From Vreelandella neptunia (GTDB lineage Bacteria > Pseudomonadota > Gammaproteobacteria > Pseudomonadales > Halomonadaceae), in the NCBI RefSeq assembly GCF_022489065.1, contig NZ_JAKVTW010000003.1:186001-250000 (forward strand): a stretch of DNA of 64,000 bases, in the 5' to 3' direction. The position numbers and the translations under genes are program-made. Below, one piece after another: positions 18,058 to 26,524 of the stretch; the stretch's first letter is position 1; every line of letters starts with the position of its first letter. Under the pieces are notes generated by a model. It saw only the letters and a program-made list of their open reading frames with translations, did no database searches and was not told the DNA's origin.

Positions 18058-19068
18058 ATGCTGTCACGCGTTGCAGAGAACCTCTACTGGATGGCGCGTT
18101 ATATCGAAAGAGCGGAAGATACCGCGCGCCTACTGAGTGTCAACAGCCACCTTATGCTGGATTTGCCGGGGCGCTTGCCGCTAGGTTGGGCGCCGCTTAT
18201 CGAAATGACCGGCAGCCTGGAAGCCTTTACCGCACGCCATGATGATTTTGATGAGCGTAATGTCGTGCATTTTTTATGTGCCGATAGCGATAATGATATT
18301 TCGATTATCTCCGCCCTCGCCAGTGCGCGCGAGAACCTCAGAACCACCCGGGACGTGGTGCCTCGGGAGATTTGGGAAGAGGTCAATCAGCTCTATCTGA
18401 GCGTTGCCGATCATGCTGAAAATGGCGTGAGCCCGCGTCGCCGCGATAGTTTTCTCAAGAGTGTGATCCGTGGCTGTCAGGCGTTGACAGGCCTTATTGA
18501 GGGTACGTTAAGCCATGGCCCCGCGCGTAACTTTATTGAGTTAGGACGACAGTTGGAGCGAGCTGATATGACGACTCGCATCGTCGATGTGCGCTCCGCC
18601 AGCCTACTGCCACAGAACCCAGAAGAGCTGCTGCCGTTTGAAAACCTGCAGTGGATGAGCGTGCTCAAATCGCTCACGGCTTATCAAATGTATCGCCAGC
18701 AGGTACGTTTGCGTGTGCGGGGCCCGGATGTGCTGAGATTTTTGCTTCAAGACCCTAACCTGCCACGCTCGATTGCCTGCAGCCTTGAGACGCTGGGTCA
18801 TGAACTGACGCTATTACCACGCCAGGATCGTCCGGCGGCCACCGTCTCGCTAGTGCGCGCCGATGTCGTAGACGCTGATATCCAAGCGCTCGCTCATTCA
18901 CCCAGCAAGCTGCATGCGTTTATTGATGAACTGCAGATTGGCTTTGCCGCTATTCACGATACGCTTAGCGCTACCTACTTTGTAAATGACGAGAGTGTTC
19001 CCCGCGTCACTCAAACTCAAAGCCAGAGTCAGAGCCAGAGCCACGCGGGGGACAACGATAACGATTAA
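18058..19068 (+). CDS. Alpha-E (DUF403) domain protein
   Basis: A 336-residue, almost entirely alpha-helical protein. It begins with the family hallmark MLSRVAENLYWMARYIERAE and contains the conserved ELGRQLERADMTTRI block (about 162-176). Alpha-E proteins accompany circularly permuted ATP-grasps and probably act as their structural or catalytic partner. AAAGGAG lies 9 nt upstream, within the end of the ATP-grasp gene. The C-terminus is a TQTQSQSQSQS repeat followed by an acidic GDNDND tail, which is not part of the conserved domain. The 3' end overlaps the convergent zinc-peptidase gene by 4 bp. Confidence 0.87.
   Translation: MLSRVAENLYWMARYIERAEDTARLLSVNSHLMLDLPGRLPLGWAPLIEMTGSLEAFTARHDDFDERNVVHFLCADSDNDISIISALASARENLRTTRDVVPREIWEEVNQLYLSVADHAENGVSPRRRDSFLKSVIRGCQALTGLIEGTLSHGPARNFIELGRQLERADMTTRIVDVRSASLLPQNPEELLPFENLQWMSVLKSLTAYQMYRQQVRLRVRGPDVLRFLLQDPNLPRSIACSLETLGHELTLLPRQDRPAATVSLVRADVVDADIQALAHSPSKLHAFIDELQIGFAAIHDTLSATYFVNDESVPRVTQTQSQSQSQSHAGDNDND
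19009..19041 (+). repeat. Tandem hexanucleotide repeat (CAGAGY-like) in alpha-E tail
   Basis: CAAACT/CAGAGT/CAGAGC units repeat in frame and encode alternating Gln-Ser (earlier Gln-Thr) at the C-terminus of the alpha-E protein. Being a 6-nt unit, copy-number change would lengthen or shorten the tail without a frameshift. Confidence 0.7.
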
Positions 19069-20135
19069 CTCGTGAGGGAGTCACGTTCTAACGGGCTGGC
19101 GGCCTGAATGATGTGATGCAGGTACGCCAGCTTTTCACGCACGGCGGGGGCAAGCACCCCAGGCGCTAAATCGAGTAGTCCCATATCCCGGTTTAGCTCA
19201 TTTACCGCCAAGCCCACCTGATGAAAAGCAATCAGCATGCTGTCCAGGCTGCCGTCGTACTCAACGTGGGTAATGCCCATGTGCAGGGCGGTATCCAGCA
19301 CGGCGACCATATCTAGATAGTAAGCGAAGGTTTCGGCGAAATCTTCCCATGGATGCATGGTGGCGTAAGCGGAGATAAAACGGTTAGGCCAATCACTTGG
19401 CGCGCCCTGCTGATAGTAACGCTCAAGCGCTTCGGCATAGCTTGGCCGGTGGTGGTTGCCAAATACAGCACGGCACGCCTCTTCATCGCGATCTTTTACC
19501 AGTACATCCCAATAATAGTGGCCAATTTCATGGCGAAAGTGCCCGATAAGCGTGCGGTGTGATTCATTCATATCGACGCGCAAGCGCTCGCGCTCAACGT
19601 CATCGGCCTCTTTGACGTTAATGGTTATATGGCCCGACGCATGGCCGGTATACACCTTCTCTTGCTTCGCGGTAGAGCGCCATAACCCTTGGTCGGGAAG
19701 GGCATCGGCCATAAATGAAAAGCTTAGCGGCACGTTAATAGCATCGTCTTTGGTGCCGTGGGGCAGCTTGAGTAGATCGAGGGTATGAAATAGCCGCCGC
19801 TTTGCTGCTTCGAGCGCTGCCCAGCGTTCACGATGGCCTTCAATATTGAGATCCGGAATTACTTCGTTATAACGGCAGCAGTCGCATAGAGCATCGGCTT
19901 GGCCATGCGCCATCACCACCATACGATTACAAACGTTCTCAACGGCGTAGTTGTGGCACTTCATCAGCGCTGTATCGCAATCAGGATGGGTGCAGCGATA
20001 CCCACCGTTGTCCAGCGGCTCAATCGCGACAATATTGCTACAGGCAGGGCACCAGCCGACCTCCGATTGGCAGGTTAGACAGTGAGTGTTTTCATAAAAG
20101 AGTGGATTGCCACAGCGGCAGCTGAAGGTCTGCAT
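19065..20135 (-). CDS. Putative zinc-ribbon zinc metallopeptidase
   Basis: A 356-residue protein. The N-terminal quarter carries several CxxC pairs (C6/C8, C19/C22, C29/C32, C48/C53, C84/C86/C87) typical of zinc ribbons. The C-terminal domain contains the zincin motif HEIGH at 202-206 in RHEIGHYYWD. This is the 'putative zinc-binding metallopeptidase' family (PF10005/Peptidase_Mx type). The start at 20135 has AGGGA 7 nt upstream and is preferred to the frame opening 24 nt earlier. It converges on the alpha-E gene. Its place beside predicted amidoligases suggests it processes the product or the carrier peptide; that is inference. Confidence 0.8.
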   Translation of the reverse strand: MQTFSCRCGNPLFYENTHCLTCQSEVGWCPACSNIVAIEPLDNGGYRCTHPDCDTALMKCHNYAVENVCNRMVVMAHGQADALCDCCRYNEVIPDLNIEGHRERWAALEAAKRRLFHTLDLLKLPHGTKDDAINVPLSFSFMADALPDQGLWRSTAKQEKVYTGHASGHITINVKEADDVERERLRVDMNESHRTLIGHFRHEIGHYYWDVLVKDRDEEACRAVFGNHHRPSYAEALERYYQQGAPSDWPNRFISAYATMHPWEDFAETFAYYLDMVAVLDTALHMGITHVEYDGSLDSMLIAFHQVGLAVNELNRDMGLLDLAPGVLAPAVREKLAYLHHIIQAASPLERDSLTS

Positions 20136-20296
20136 TGATCGTTCCCTGTGTTTAAACACGATGTGCCTGGCGTTTGCCGTGAGCGGCTTAAAAACCCACC
20201 GAGCCCCTGATTAGCCGAAGCATAGCCAGCACAGGGTCACAATGGAAAGGCTAATTGACGTCCTGCCGTAGATTTTGTCTACTCACAGGATACTTG

Positions 20297-20327
20297 GTTG
20301 ACGTTAACGTCAACTTGCTGCTATACC
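20297..20327 (+). promoter_or_regulatory. Palindromic operator and sigma-70 promoter of mmsA
   Basis: GTTGACGTTAACGTCAAC (20297-20314) is a perfect 18-bp palindrome. Its left arm contains a -35-like TTGACG (20298-20303), followed after 18 nt by TATACC (20322-20327). The operator therefore covers the -35 box and part of the spacer. The motif resembles, from memory, that of LiuR-type MerR regulators of branched-chain amino acid catabolism, which fits the downstream gene. The regulator itself is not in this window. Confidence 0.55.
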
Positions 20328-20420
20328 CAGTGTTCTCGCCTTACCGCGATACGCTCTTAAAACGGCTTTTTTAAAACAGAAACGACCATAACAACCACAA
20401 TCATAGATAGGAGCAACGCT

Positions 20421-21920
20421 ATGTCCGTTCGCGAAATTCCCATGTATATCGACGGTCAGCCCGTAAAGTCGCAAAGCCAGGAGTGGCGCGATGTTGTCAA
20501 CCCCGCAACCCAAGAGGTGGTGGCTCGGGTTCCGTTCTGTACCGCTGACGAAGTAGAGCGCGCTATCAGCAGTGCCAAAGAGGCATTTAAAGAGTGGCGT
20601 AAAGTGCCGCTAGGCAAGCGCATGCGCATTATGCTTAAGCTCCAAGCGCTGATTCGCGACAATACGTCGGAGCTTGCAGCTCTAATTACAGAAGAGCACG
20701 GCAAAACCCTGCCGGATGCGGAAGGTGAAGTAGGTCGCGGCCTGGAAGTGGTAGAGCACGCCTGTTCGATCACATCGCTCCAGTTGGGTGAGCTGGCAGA
20801 AAATGCTGCCAATGAGGTGGATGTTTACACCATGCATCAGCCATTGGGTGTGGGCGCAGGAATTACCGCCTTCAACTTCCCCATTATGCTGCCCTGTTTT
20901 ATGTTCCCGCTGGCGATAGCCACCGGTAATACCTTTGTTCTTAAGCCGTCGGAGCAGGATCCAAGTTCTACCATGCGCTTAGTGGAACTGGCCCACGAAG
21001 CAGGCGTCCCACCGGGCGTGCTCAACGTGGTACACGGTGGCCCGGATGTGGCTAACCAAATTGCTGATCACCAAGATATCAAGGCGCTCTCTTTCATTGG
21101 CTCTACCCATGTGGGGTCTCTGCTGTATAACCGTGCCGCCGCAGCGGGTAAACGGATGCAGGCGATGATGGGCGCCAAGAACCACTGTGTGGTGATGCCC
21201 GACGCTAACCGTAGTCAGGCGATCAATAACCTGCTGGGCTCAGCCTTTGGCGCAGCGGGCCAGCGCTGTATGGCTAACTCGGTGGTGGTGCTGGTCGGTG
21301 AGGCACGCGAATGGCTAAGCGACATAGTTGAAGCGGCGAGGGCAATGAAAGTAGGCCCAGGCACACAGCTTGATGCGGATTTGGGGCCACTAGTGTCGCC
21401 AGCGGCCCGTGATCGCGTGCTGCGTTTAATCGATGCAGGCGAAAAAGAGGGCGCCAAACTGATGGTCGATGGCCGCAACGTTCAGGTAGAGGGTTACCCC
21501 AATGGTAACTTCGTAGGGCCGACCTTGTTTGCTGACGTTACTGCAGATATGACCATTTATCGCGAAGAAATTTTTGGCCCCGTATTGTGCGTTGTGAGTG
21601 TTGAAACACTGGATGAGGCGATCGCCTTTATCAATGCCAATCCTAACGGCAATGGCACTTCTATCTTTACCAACTCAGGCTGGATAGCCAGGCGGTTTGA
21701 GACGGATATCGACGTCGGACAAATTGGGATTAACGTGCCGATTCCTGTGCCAGTGGCATACTTCAGCTTCACCGGCTCAAGGGCATCCAAACTCGGCGAT
21801 TTGGGACCGAATGGCAAACAGGCGATTGCTTTCTGGACGCAAACGAAAACGGTCACTGCGCGCTGGTTTGAGCCGGAGAATGTCTCCAGCGGTATCAATA
21901 GTACTATTTCGCTTGGCTAA
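20421..21920 (+). CDS. mmsA: Methylmalonate-semialdehyde dehydrogenase (CoA-acylating)
   Basis: A 499-residue aldehyde dehydrogenase that converts (methyl)malonate semialdehyde plus CoA and NAD+ to propionyl- or acetyl-CoA in valine and inositol degradation. Visible features are [18 protein letters not shown] (about 141-158) in the cofactor region and the catalytic Cys283 in GQRCMANSV. At the usual catalytic glutamate region it has the MmsA-type [16 protein letters not shown] instead of the general-base Glu of ordinary ALDHs, as expected for CoA-dependent members. AGGAG lies 6 nt upstream. No mmsB or other valine genes are adjacent, so it is a solitary locus with its own operator. Confidence 0.92.
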   Translation: MSVREIPMYIDGQPVKSQSQEWRDVVNPATQEVVARVPFCTADEVERAISSAKEAFKEWRKVPLGKRMRIMLKLQALIRDNTSELAALITEEHGKTLPDAEGEVGRGLEVVEHACSITSLQLGELAENAANEVDVYTMHQPLGVGAGITAFNFPIMLPCFMFPLAIATGNTFVLKPSEQDPSSTMRLVELAHEAGVPPGVLNVVHGGPDVANQIADHQDIKALSFIGSTHVGSLLYNRAAAAGKRMQAMMGAKNHCVVMPDANRSQAINNLLGSAFGAAGQRCMANSVVVLVGEAREWLSDIVEAARAMKVGPGTQLDADLGPLVSPAARDRVLRLIDAGEKEGAKLMVDGRNVQVEGYPNGNFVGPTLFADVTADMTIYREEIFGPVLCVVSVETLDEAIAFINANPNGNGTSIFTNSGWIARRFETDIDVGQIGINVPIPVPVAYFSFTGSRASKLGDLGPNGKQAIAFWTQTKTVTARWFEPENVSSGINSTISLG

Positions 21921-21944
21921 TTGAAGCGCTATTAATTGCCTGAT

Positions 21945-21970
21945 ATTGGCCCTGTTTAGACAGGGCCAAT
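21945..21970. terminator. Inverted repeat between mmsA and a convergent gene
   Basis: A perfect 10-bp stem (ATTGGCCCTG / CAGGGCCAAT) with a 6-nt loop lies 25 nt after mmsA. There is no T run on either strand after the stem, so intrinsic termination is only possible, not shown. Confidence 0.45.
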
Positions 21971-22018
21971 TAAAAACAGGGGTGGCTACGCGGAGCCGAT
22001 GAAACGTTATCGCTGCCC

Positions 22019-22711
22019 TTAAAAGTTATCAAACAGAGGCAGGCTCTCTTCAAGCAATTGTTCTATTGGATCGAGTTGGCTTTCATGCAGAACCAGTAGG
22101 GACGGTTCATCCATAGCGTATGGTGCTGGCGGTACTAAGAGTGCGAACTCTCCCTCTTCGAGGTGAAACTCATGTATTTCTCGCATACCAAGGGGGGTAA
22201 TGCACTGAGCGCAGCGGTAAGTGTCGTCTTCACCATAAACCAGGCGGTGGTACATTTTAAACAGTGTGTATAGCGCCAAACCGCCCTCAAACGCTTGCCA
22301 TCGTGCTGGCGTCTCGCGAATGTCATTAGGGAGATGTTGGCCCTCTGCTTCGGCGTCGGCAATTGCGTCTGTTAGAGGGGCTGCCAGAATGGCGGTTTTG
22401 TCAGCGGGAAGCGGTGTGTTGTGTTTTGAGGCGTGTACAAAATCCTGCACTGCCCGTTTGAAATCAGCGACACCCGTGAGTGGATAGTCGACATGCTGAA
22501 GGTCTTCGGGCTCAAAGCCACCATTCTCCCAGCCATGGATGACTCGCAGTGTCATTTGCCCTCGGGTCATTGGGCGCGCAAGTAACATATGCAGCATGAT
22601 ACGAATGTGTAGTTGACGCTCATCAGTATCATTTTCAAACGCTTGGTAGGGGTCAGCAAACAGCTCGTTTAGACGACCGGGGGTATGTTCCTTGGCTTCG
22701 TTGTGGCTCAT
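22019..22711 (-). CDS. Conserved-looking hypothetical protein
   Basis: A 230-residue soluble, acidic protein that I do not recognise. It has no signal peptide or membrane segment. Features are a single CxxC pair (YRCAQCITPLG, about 165-175), an aromatic/Leu-rich helix (ALYTLFKMYHRLVYGED, about 146-162) and an acidic C-terminus ending PLFDNF. It stands alone: convergent with mmsA and divergent from the peroxidase-related gene. The codon usage looks like the neighbours, so it is probably a real gene. Confidence 0.65.
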   Translation of the reverse strand: MSHNEAKEHTPGRLNELFADPYQAFENDTDERQLHIRIMLHMLLARPMTRGQMTLRVIHGWENGGFEPEDLQHVDYPLTGVADFKRAVQDFVHASKHNTPLPADKTAILAAPLTDAIADAEAEGQHLPNDIRETPARWQAFEGGLALYTLFKMYHRLVYGEDDTYRCAQCITPLGMREIHEFHLEEGEFALLVPPAPYAMDEPSLLVLHESQLDPIEQLLEESLPLFDNF

Positions 22712-22888
22712 GACAGTGTCCCTTTGAACGAACTGTTTATTAAGTGTAGTGGGCAGTTTTTATCACAGATCGAGGTATCAGTATGGCGAGCAGGGCGTTT
22801 GATTAAAAGTCACTTAAGTTAGCTTTTTGTTACACTACAGCTAAGCCATTTTTATGAGATGGATAAACTTAACAATAAAGAGGTGATT

Positions 22889-23491
22889 ATGTCTGCTCCA
22901 TTAAGTCGTTTTAATGTGCCTGAAACATTGGATGATCTGCCGGAAGATATCCGTACCACTATTTTAGCTGTCCAAGAAAAAGCAGGGTTTGTGCCCAATG
23001 TTTTTCTGATGTTGGCACATCGCCCGGCCGAGTTTCGTGCTTTCTTTGCCTATCATGATGCCTTAATGGAGCGTGAATCGGAGTCGCTCACTAAAGCAGA
23101 GAAAGAGATGATCGTGGTTGCCACTAGTGCGCGTAACCGATGTTTATATTGCGTAGTAGCGCACGGCGCCTTGGTACGTATTTACAGTAAAAATCCTCTG
23201 CTTGCCGACCAGGTCGCGATTAATCATCGTGTGGCGCCGATTAGCGAGCGCCACCGGGTGATGCTTGATTTTGCGATGCACTGCGCTATAGATGTCGGTG
23301 AAATGACCGATGAGTGGCTTGCCCGCCTGCATGAGGTAGGATTTAGCCATGAGGATTGCTGGGATATAGGCGCCATTGCAGCATTTTTTGGCTTGTCGAA
23401 TCGCTTGGTGACACTGGCGGGAACACCGCCCAATGAAGAATTTTACTTAATGGGACGTGTGCCCCGTCATAATGCTGGAGGCACTGCTTAA
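22889..23491 (+). CDS. Peroxidase-related (carboxymuconolactone decarboxylase-like) protein
   Basis: A 200-residue AhpD-like protein. The redox motif is C85-LY-C88 with His92 (RCLYCVVAHGA), the CxxC-x3-H arrangement of alkylhydroperoxidase-type CMD proteins. The conserved N-terminus (FNVPETLDDLPEDIR) and the C-terminal DIGAIAAFFGLSNRL match the 'peroxidase-related enzyme' subfamily. The start at 22889 is chosen for AGAGGTG 5 nt upstream; an in-frame ATG lies 30 nt earlier. It probably reduces peroxides with an unknown thiol donor; no partner gene is adjacent. Confidence 0.8.
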   Translation: MSAPLSRFNVPETLDDLPEDIRTTILAVQEKAGFVPNVFLMLAHRPAEFRAFFAYHDALMERESESLTKAEKEMIVVATSARNRCLYCVVAHGALVRIYSKNPLLADQVAINHRVAPISERHRVMLDFAMHCAIDVGEMTDEWLARLHEVGFSHEDCWDIGAIAAFFGLSNRLVTLAGTPPNEEFYLMGRVPRHNAGGTA

Positions 23492-23538
23492 GCTTTACTA
23501 AGGCGCTTTTATCATTGAGGATAGCGCCTCCATTCACT

Positions 23539-23630
23539 GTCGCCAGGGGAGCCTTTTCATTGAGGCTGAGAATGCGCTTCGCGCAGACCCTGGAACCTGA
23601 TCCGGTTAGTACCGGCGGAGGAAGTGCGAC
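23539..23630 (+). promoter_or_regulatory. TPP (thiamine pyrophosphate) riboswitch
   Basis: All conserved THI-element blocks are present in order: CAGGGGAGCC, GGCTGAGA, a small GC-rich P3 hairpin (TGCGCTTCGCGCA), GACCC, GAACCTGATCCGGTTAGTACCGG and the 3' GGAGGAAG. P1 closes between GTCGC (23539-23543) and GCGAC (23626-23630), ending right at the ATG at 23631. The Shine-Dalgarno GGAGGAAG (23617-23624) lies inside the aptamer, so ligand binding should hide it directly: a translational OFF switch without a separate expression platform. Confidence 0.93.
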
Positions 23631-25004
23631 ATGCTTTACCTGACGTCAGCCGTGCTTGGCGCGGCGCTTTGCTGCTTTGCTTATTTAGGTCTCCGCGCTC
23701 GATGGGTAGATGGCTCACTGGATGACTACGTCACCGCCCGCAACTCGCAAACTGCCTCTACCCTTGGGCTCTCCTTTCTCGCATCCGGAATGGGCGCATG
23801 GATTCTTTTCGCGCCGCCTGAAATTGGTGCATTCGTTGGCCCTCTTGCACTAGCAGGCTATGCACTCGGGTCTGCGTTGCCATTTATTGTATTAGGACTG
23901 TATGGGCCAAAGATCCGCCGCGCGCTCCCAGAGGGGCGCAGCATTGCCGAGTTTGCTGAAGCGTGCTACGGCCAGGGTGTGCGGCGCTGGGTTACGCTGG
24001 TGTCGGTCGGCTATATGGCTTGTTTCCTGGCCGCTGAGCTCACCGCCATTGGTGCGATCACCGCGTTGTTATCCGATGTGCCACCCCCTCTGGTGATTAT
24101 AGGCGTCGCTCTTACCACACTGATTTATACGGCGATGGGTGGTCTGCGCGCTAGCCTTGCCACGGATCGTTGGCAAGCATGGCTATTGCTAGCGCTACTG
24201 TTGGCGGTGGGAAGCGTCACGTTGTGGCGCTTGCCTACCATGCCTAACGAAGCGGCGTTGCCTTCTATTCCTGTTGCCAACGCGCTAAGTGTTGCGTTAA
24301 CGCTGGTGATCGCAGTGACGGCGGCGAATCTCTTTCATCAGGGCTATTGGCAGCGCGTATGGGCTGCTCGGGATGATCAAAGCCTGGGTCGTGGTGCGTG
24401 GTTAGGCGGCGGTATGACCGTTGTTGTGGTGATGATGATTGGCGGTTTGGGTATGTTGGCCGCTATGAGCGGTGCGCCATTAGGGAATCCGCCAATGCCG
24501 TTTTTTGCCCTGTTAAGTAATGCCCCCATTTGGCTGACGTTGCCTGCCTTAGTGTTGGCGGTTACCTTGGTTGCCTCCAGCGTTGATACGTTGCAAAACG
24601 GTATTGCTTCGCTCGTCGTCGCGCGCAGCGAGAAACGGGGCGTGTCACTGACCACCGCTCGTTGGGTAACGGTGGCGCTAATGATTCCGGTGGTCGTGAT
24701 TGCTTTGCAGGGGTTATCAGTACTGCGTCTGTTCCTTATTGCTGATTTATTGTGTGCTGCCATCGTAGTGCCAGTGCTTTTAGGCCTCTGGCAACGCATG
24801 ACGCCTGTTGCCGCCATTGCGGGAGGTGTTGCAGGGTTACTGGGAGCGATCCTTCCCGGCTGGTTAAGCCAAGGAAGCATTATTACGGGTGTAGTGGCTG
24901 CCAGTTTTCCAGGCAGTATTCCCACATTAGGGCCATTTGTGGGTGCTTTAGCGGCCTCGACACTAGTCAGCGTGTTACTCGCGATGGTGACTAAAAAAAG
25001 GTAA
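23631..25004 (+). CDS. Sodium:solute symporter, probable thiamine or precursor transporter
   Basis: A 457-residue protein with about 13 hydrophobic helices and the SSS-family layout (an N-terminal DDYVTARNSQT segment, then SFLASGMGAWILFAPPE). Sodium symporters of this family carry sugars, amino acids, vitamins and similar solutes. Substrate inference comes from the upstream TPP riboswitch, which overlaps the ribosome-binding site: expression should rise when thiamine pyrophosphate is scarce, pointing to thiamine or its pyrimidine precursor. No thiamine biosynthesis gene is adjacent. Confidence 0.85.
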   Translation: MLYLTSAVLGAALCCFAYLGLRARWVDGSLDDYVTARNSQTASTLGLSFLASGMGAWILFAPPEIGAFVGPLALAGYALGSALPFIVLGLYGPKIRRALPEGRSIAEFAEACYGQGVRRWVTLVSVGYMACFLAAELTAIGAITALLSDVPPPLVIIGVALTTLIYTAMGGLRASLATDRWQAWLLLALLLAVGSVTLWRLPTMPNEAALPSIPVANALSVALTLVIAVTAANLFHQGYWQRVWAARDDQSLGRGAWLGGGMTVVVVMMIGGLGMLAAMSGAPLGNPPMPFFALLSNAPIWLTLPALVLAVTLVASSVDTLQNGIASLVVARSEKRGVSLTTARWVTVALMIPVVVIALQGLSVLRLFLIADLLCAAIVVPVLLGLWQRMTPVAAIAGGVAGLLGAILPGWLSQGSIITGVVAASFPGSIPTLGPFVGALAASTLVSVLLAMVTKKR

Positions 25005-25074
25005 GTATTAAGCAGTAAAGTGCTGGTCGCGATATGCTGAGATATCTACACCTGCCTCAATGGGTGACACTATA

Positions 25075-26499
25075 ATGAACTACCCTAAAGCATCTAACGA
25101 AGAGGCGCGGTTAGCCGCTCTTTATGAGCTTGAACTGCTAGATACGCCAGATGAGCCAGCCTTTGACCGCGTCACCAGGCTGGTTACCCAATTACTGAAT
25201 GTACCGATCTCAACGATAACGCTAATCGATGCTGAGCGTCAGTGGATTAAGTCTCGTGTGGGCACAGAGACTCGCGAGACATCTCGCGATGTGGCTTTCT
25301 GTGCTTATACGGTGACTGCCACAGAGCCGCTAATAGTCGAAGATGCACGCCAGGATCCACGCTTTGCGCAAAACCCTCATGTGTCGGCCTCTGGTGGTAT
25401 TCGTTTTTATGCGGGTATTCCCTTGTGTACTTCCAAGGGACTAGCACTGGGGTCACTCTGCGCCATCGATACCCTGCCTCGTGCTATTAGTGATATTGAG
25501 CTGGCGGCATTAAGGGATTTAGCGGCGATAGTGACTGACGAGATTCGGCTGCGTGAACGGCTGGTCCGAGAGAGAAAAAATGCTCAGGAATCGCAACGGG
25601 CTTTAAGCGAGCTTCATCGCAGCATGGAGTGCCAAATTAAGCGGCGTACTAATGAACTTAATCTTGTCATCGAATCTGCCTATGACGCCTATATCAGTAT
25701 TGATTCACAGGGCGTGATACTGGATTGGAATAAGGCCGCTGAAATAATGTTTGGCTGGCCACGAAAAGCGGTGCTAGCAAGGTCAATTACGCAGTTACTC
25801 TTTCCCCATGGGTTGCCAATCGAAAATGATCAGGCCCCTATCAACTACACGGCGCGGCGCTATGATGGCAATGAAATGCCCGTCGAAGTGCGTGTGAAAC
25901 AATTAATCATTGATGGGCGCGAACGACGAAGCCTGTTTATTCATGATATTACCGAACGACAACAGCTAGAGCGCTTGCGTGACCAACAGGCGCGTGAGGA
26001 TGTATTAACCAAACTGCCCAATCGGCGAGCATTAGATGAGCATTTACCCACTGCCATGGCCCGCACGCGACGTAACCATAAGCCCTTAGCAGTTCTGTTT
26101 TTGGATCTGGACGGTTTTAAAGCAATTAATGATACTCACGGTCACGCCATTGGTGATGAGTTACTGCGAGCAATGGGTAAACGACTGGTACAGGCAATCC
26201 GTGAAACCGATTATATTGCGCGCTGGGCAGGCGATGAGTTTGTTTTACTTTTGGAAGGCAGTGAGCCCACCGCCATTGAGTATTTGGCTAATAAATTAGT
26301 CCACGTGATTGAAGAGCCGCTAGCCGTTGGCGAAGTGTTGTTAAATGTCAGCGTTAGTATTGGTGTTGCTATTTACTTGCCGACAAACGCTGAAACCTTG
26401 AATGAACTGCTAAAGCGCGCCGATGTTGCCATGTATGATGCAAAGCGCTCTGGAAAAGCCCAGGTACGCATTGCGCCGCCTGCTGAGAACGCCTCTTAA
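25075..26499 (+). CDS. GAF-PAS-GGDEF diguanylate cyclase
   Basis: A 474-residue soluble signalling protein. A GAF domain (about 20-165) is followed by a short coiled helix (about 165-205), a PAS domain (about 205-310) and a GGDEF domain (about 315-470). The active-site motif is AGDEF at about 385-389, a functional variant of GGDEF, so synthesis of cyclic di-GMP is expected. No EAL domain. The ATG at 25075 is preferred to 25060 because GGGTGA lies 7 nt upstream of it. corA follows after 25 nt, so the two may be co-transcribed. Confidence 0.88.
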   Translation: MNYPKASNEEARLAALYELELLDTPDEPAFDRVTRLVTQLLNVPISTITLIDAERQWIKSRVGTETRETSRDVAFCAYTVTATEPLIVEDARQDPRFAQNPHVSASGGIRFYAGIPLCTSKGLALGSLCAIDTLPRAISDIELAALRDLAAIVTDEIRLRERLVRERKNAQESQRALSELHRSMECQIKRRTNELNLVIESAYDAYISIDSQGVILDWNKAAEIMFGWPRKAVLARSITQLLFPHGLPIENDQAPINYTARRYDGNEMPVEVRVKQLIIDGRERRSLFIHDITERQQLERLRDQQAREDVLTKLPNRRALDEHLPTAMARTRRNHKPLAVLFLDLDGFKAINDTHGHAIGDELLRAMGKRLVQAIRETDYIARWAGDEFVLLLEGSEPTAIEYLANKLVHVIEEPLAVGEVLLNVSVSIGVAIYLPTNAETLNELLKRADVAMYDAKRSGKAQVRIAPPAENAS

Positions 26500-26524
26500 A
26501 ATTCGGAAATATTCAAGGACGACT

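Noticed and set aside
23502-23528. Terminator for the peroxidase-related gene (GGCGC...GCGCC)
   Set aside because: The stem is short, bulged and lacks a T run.
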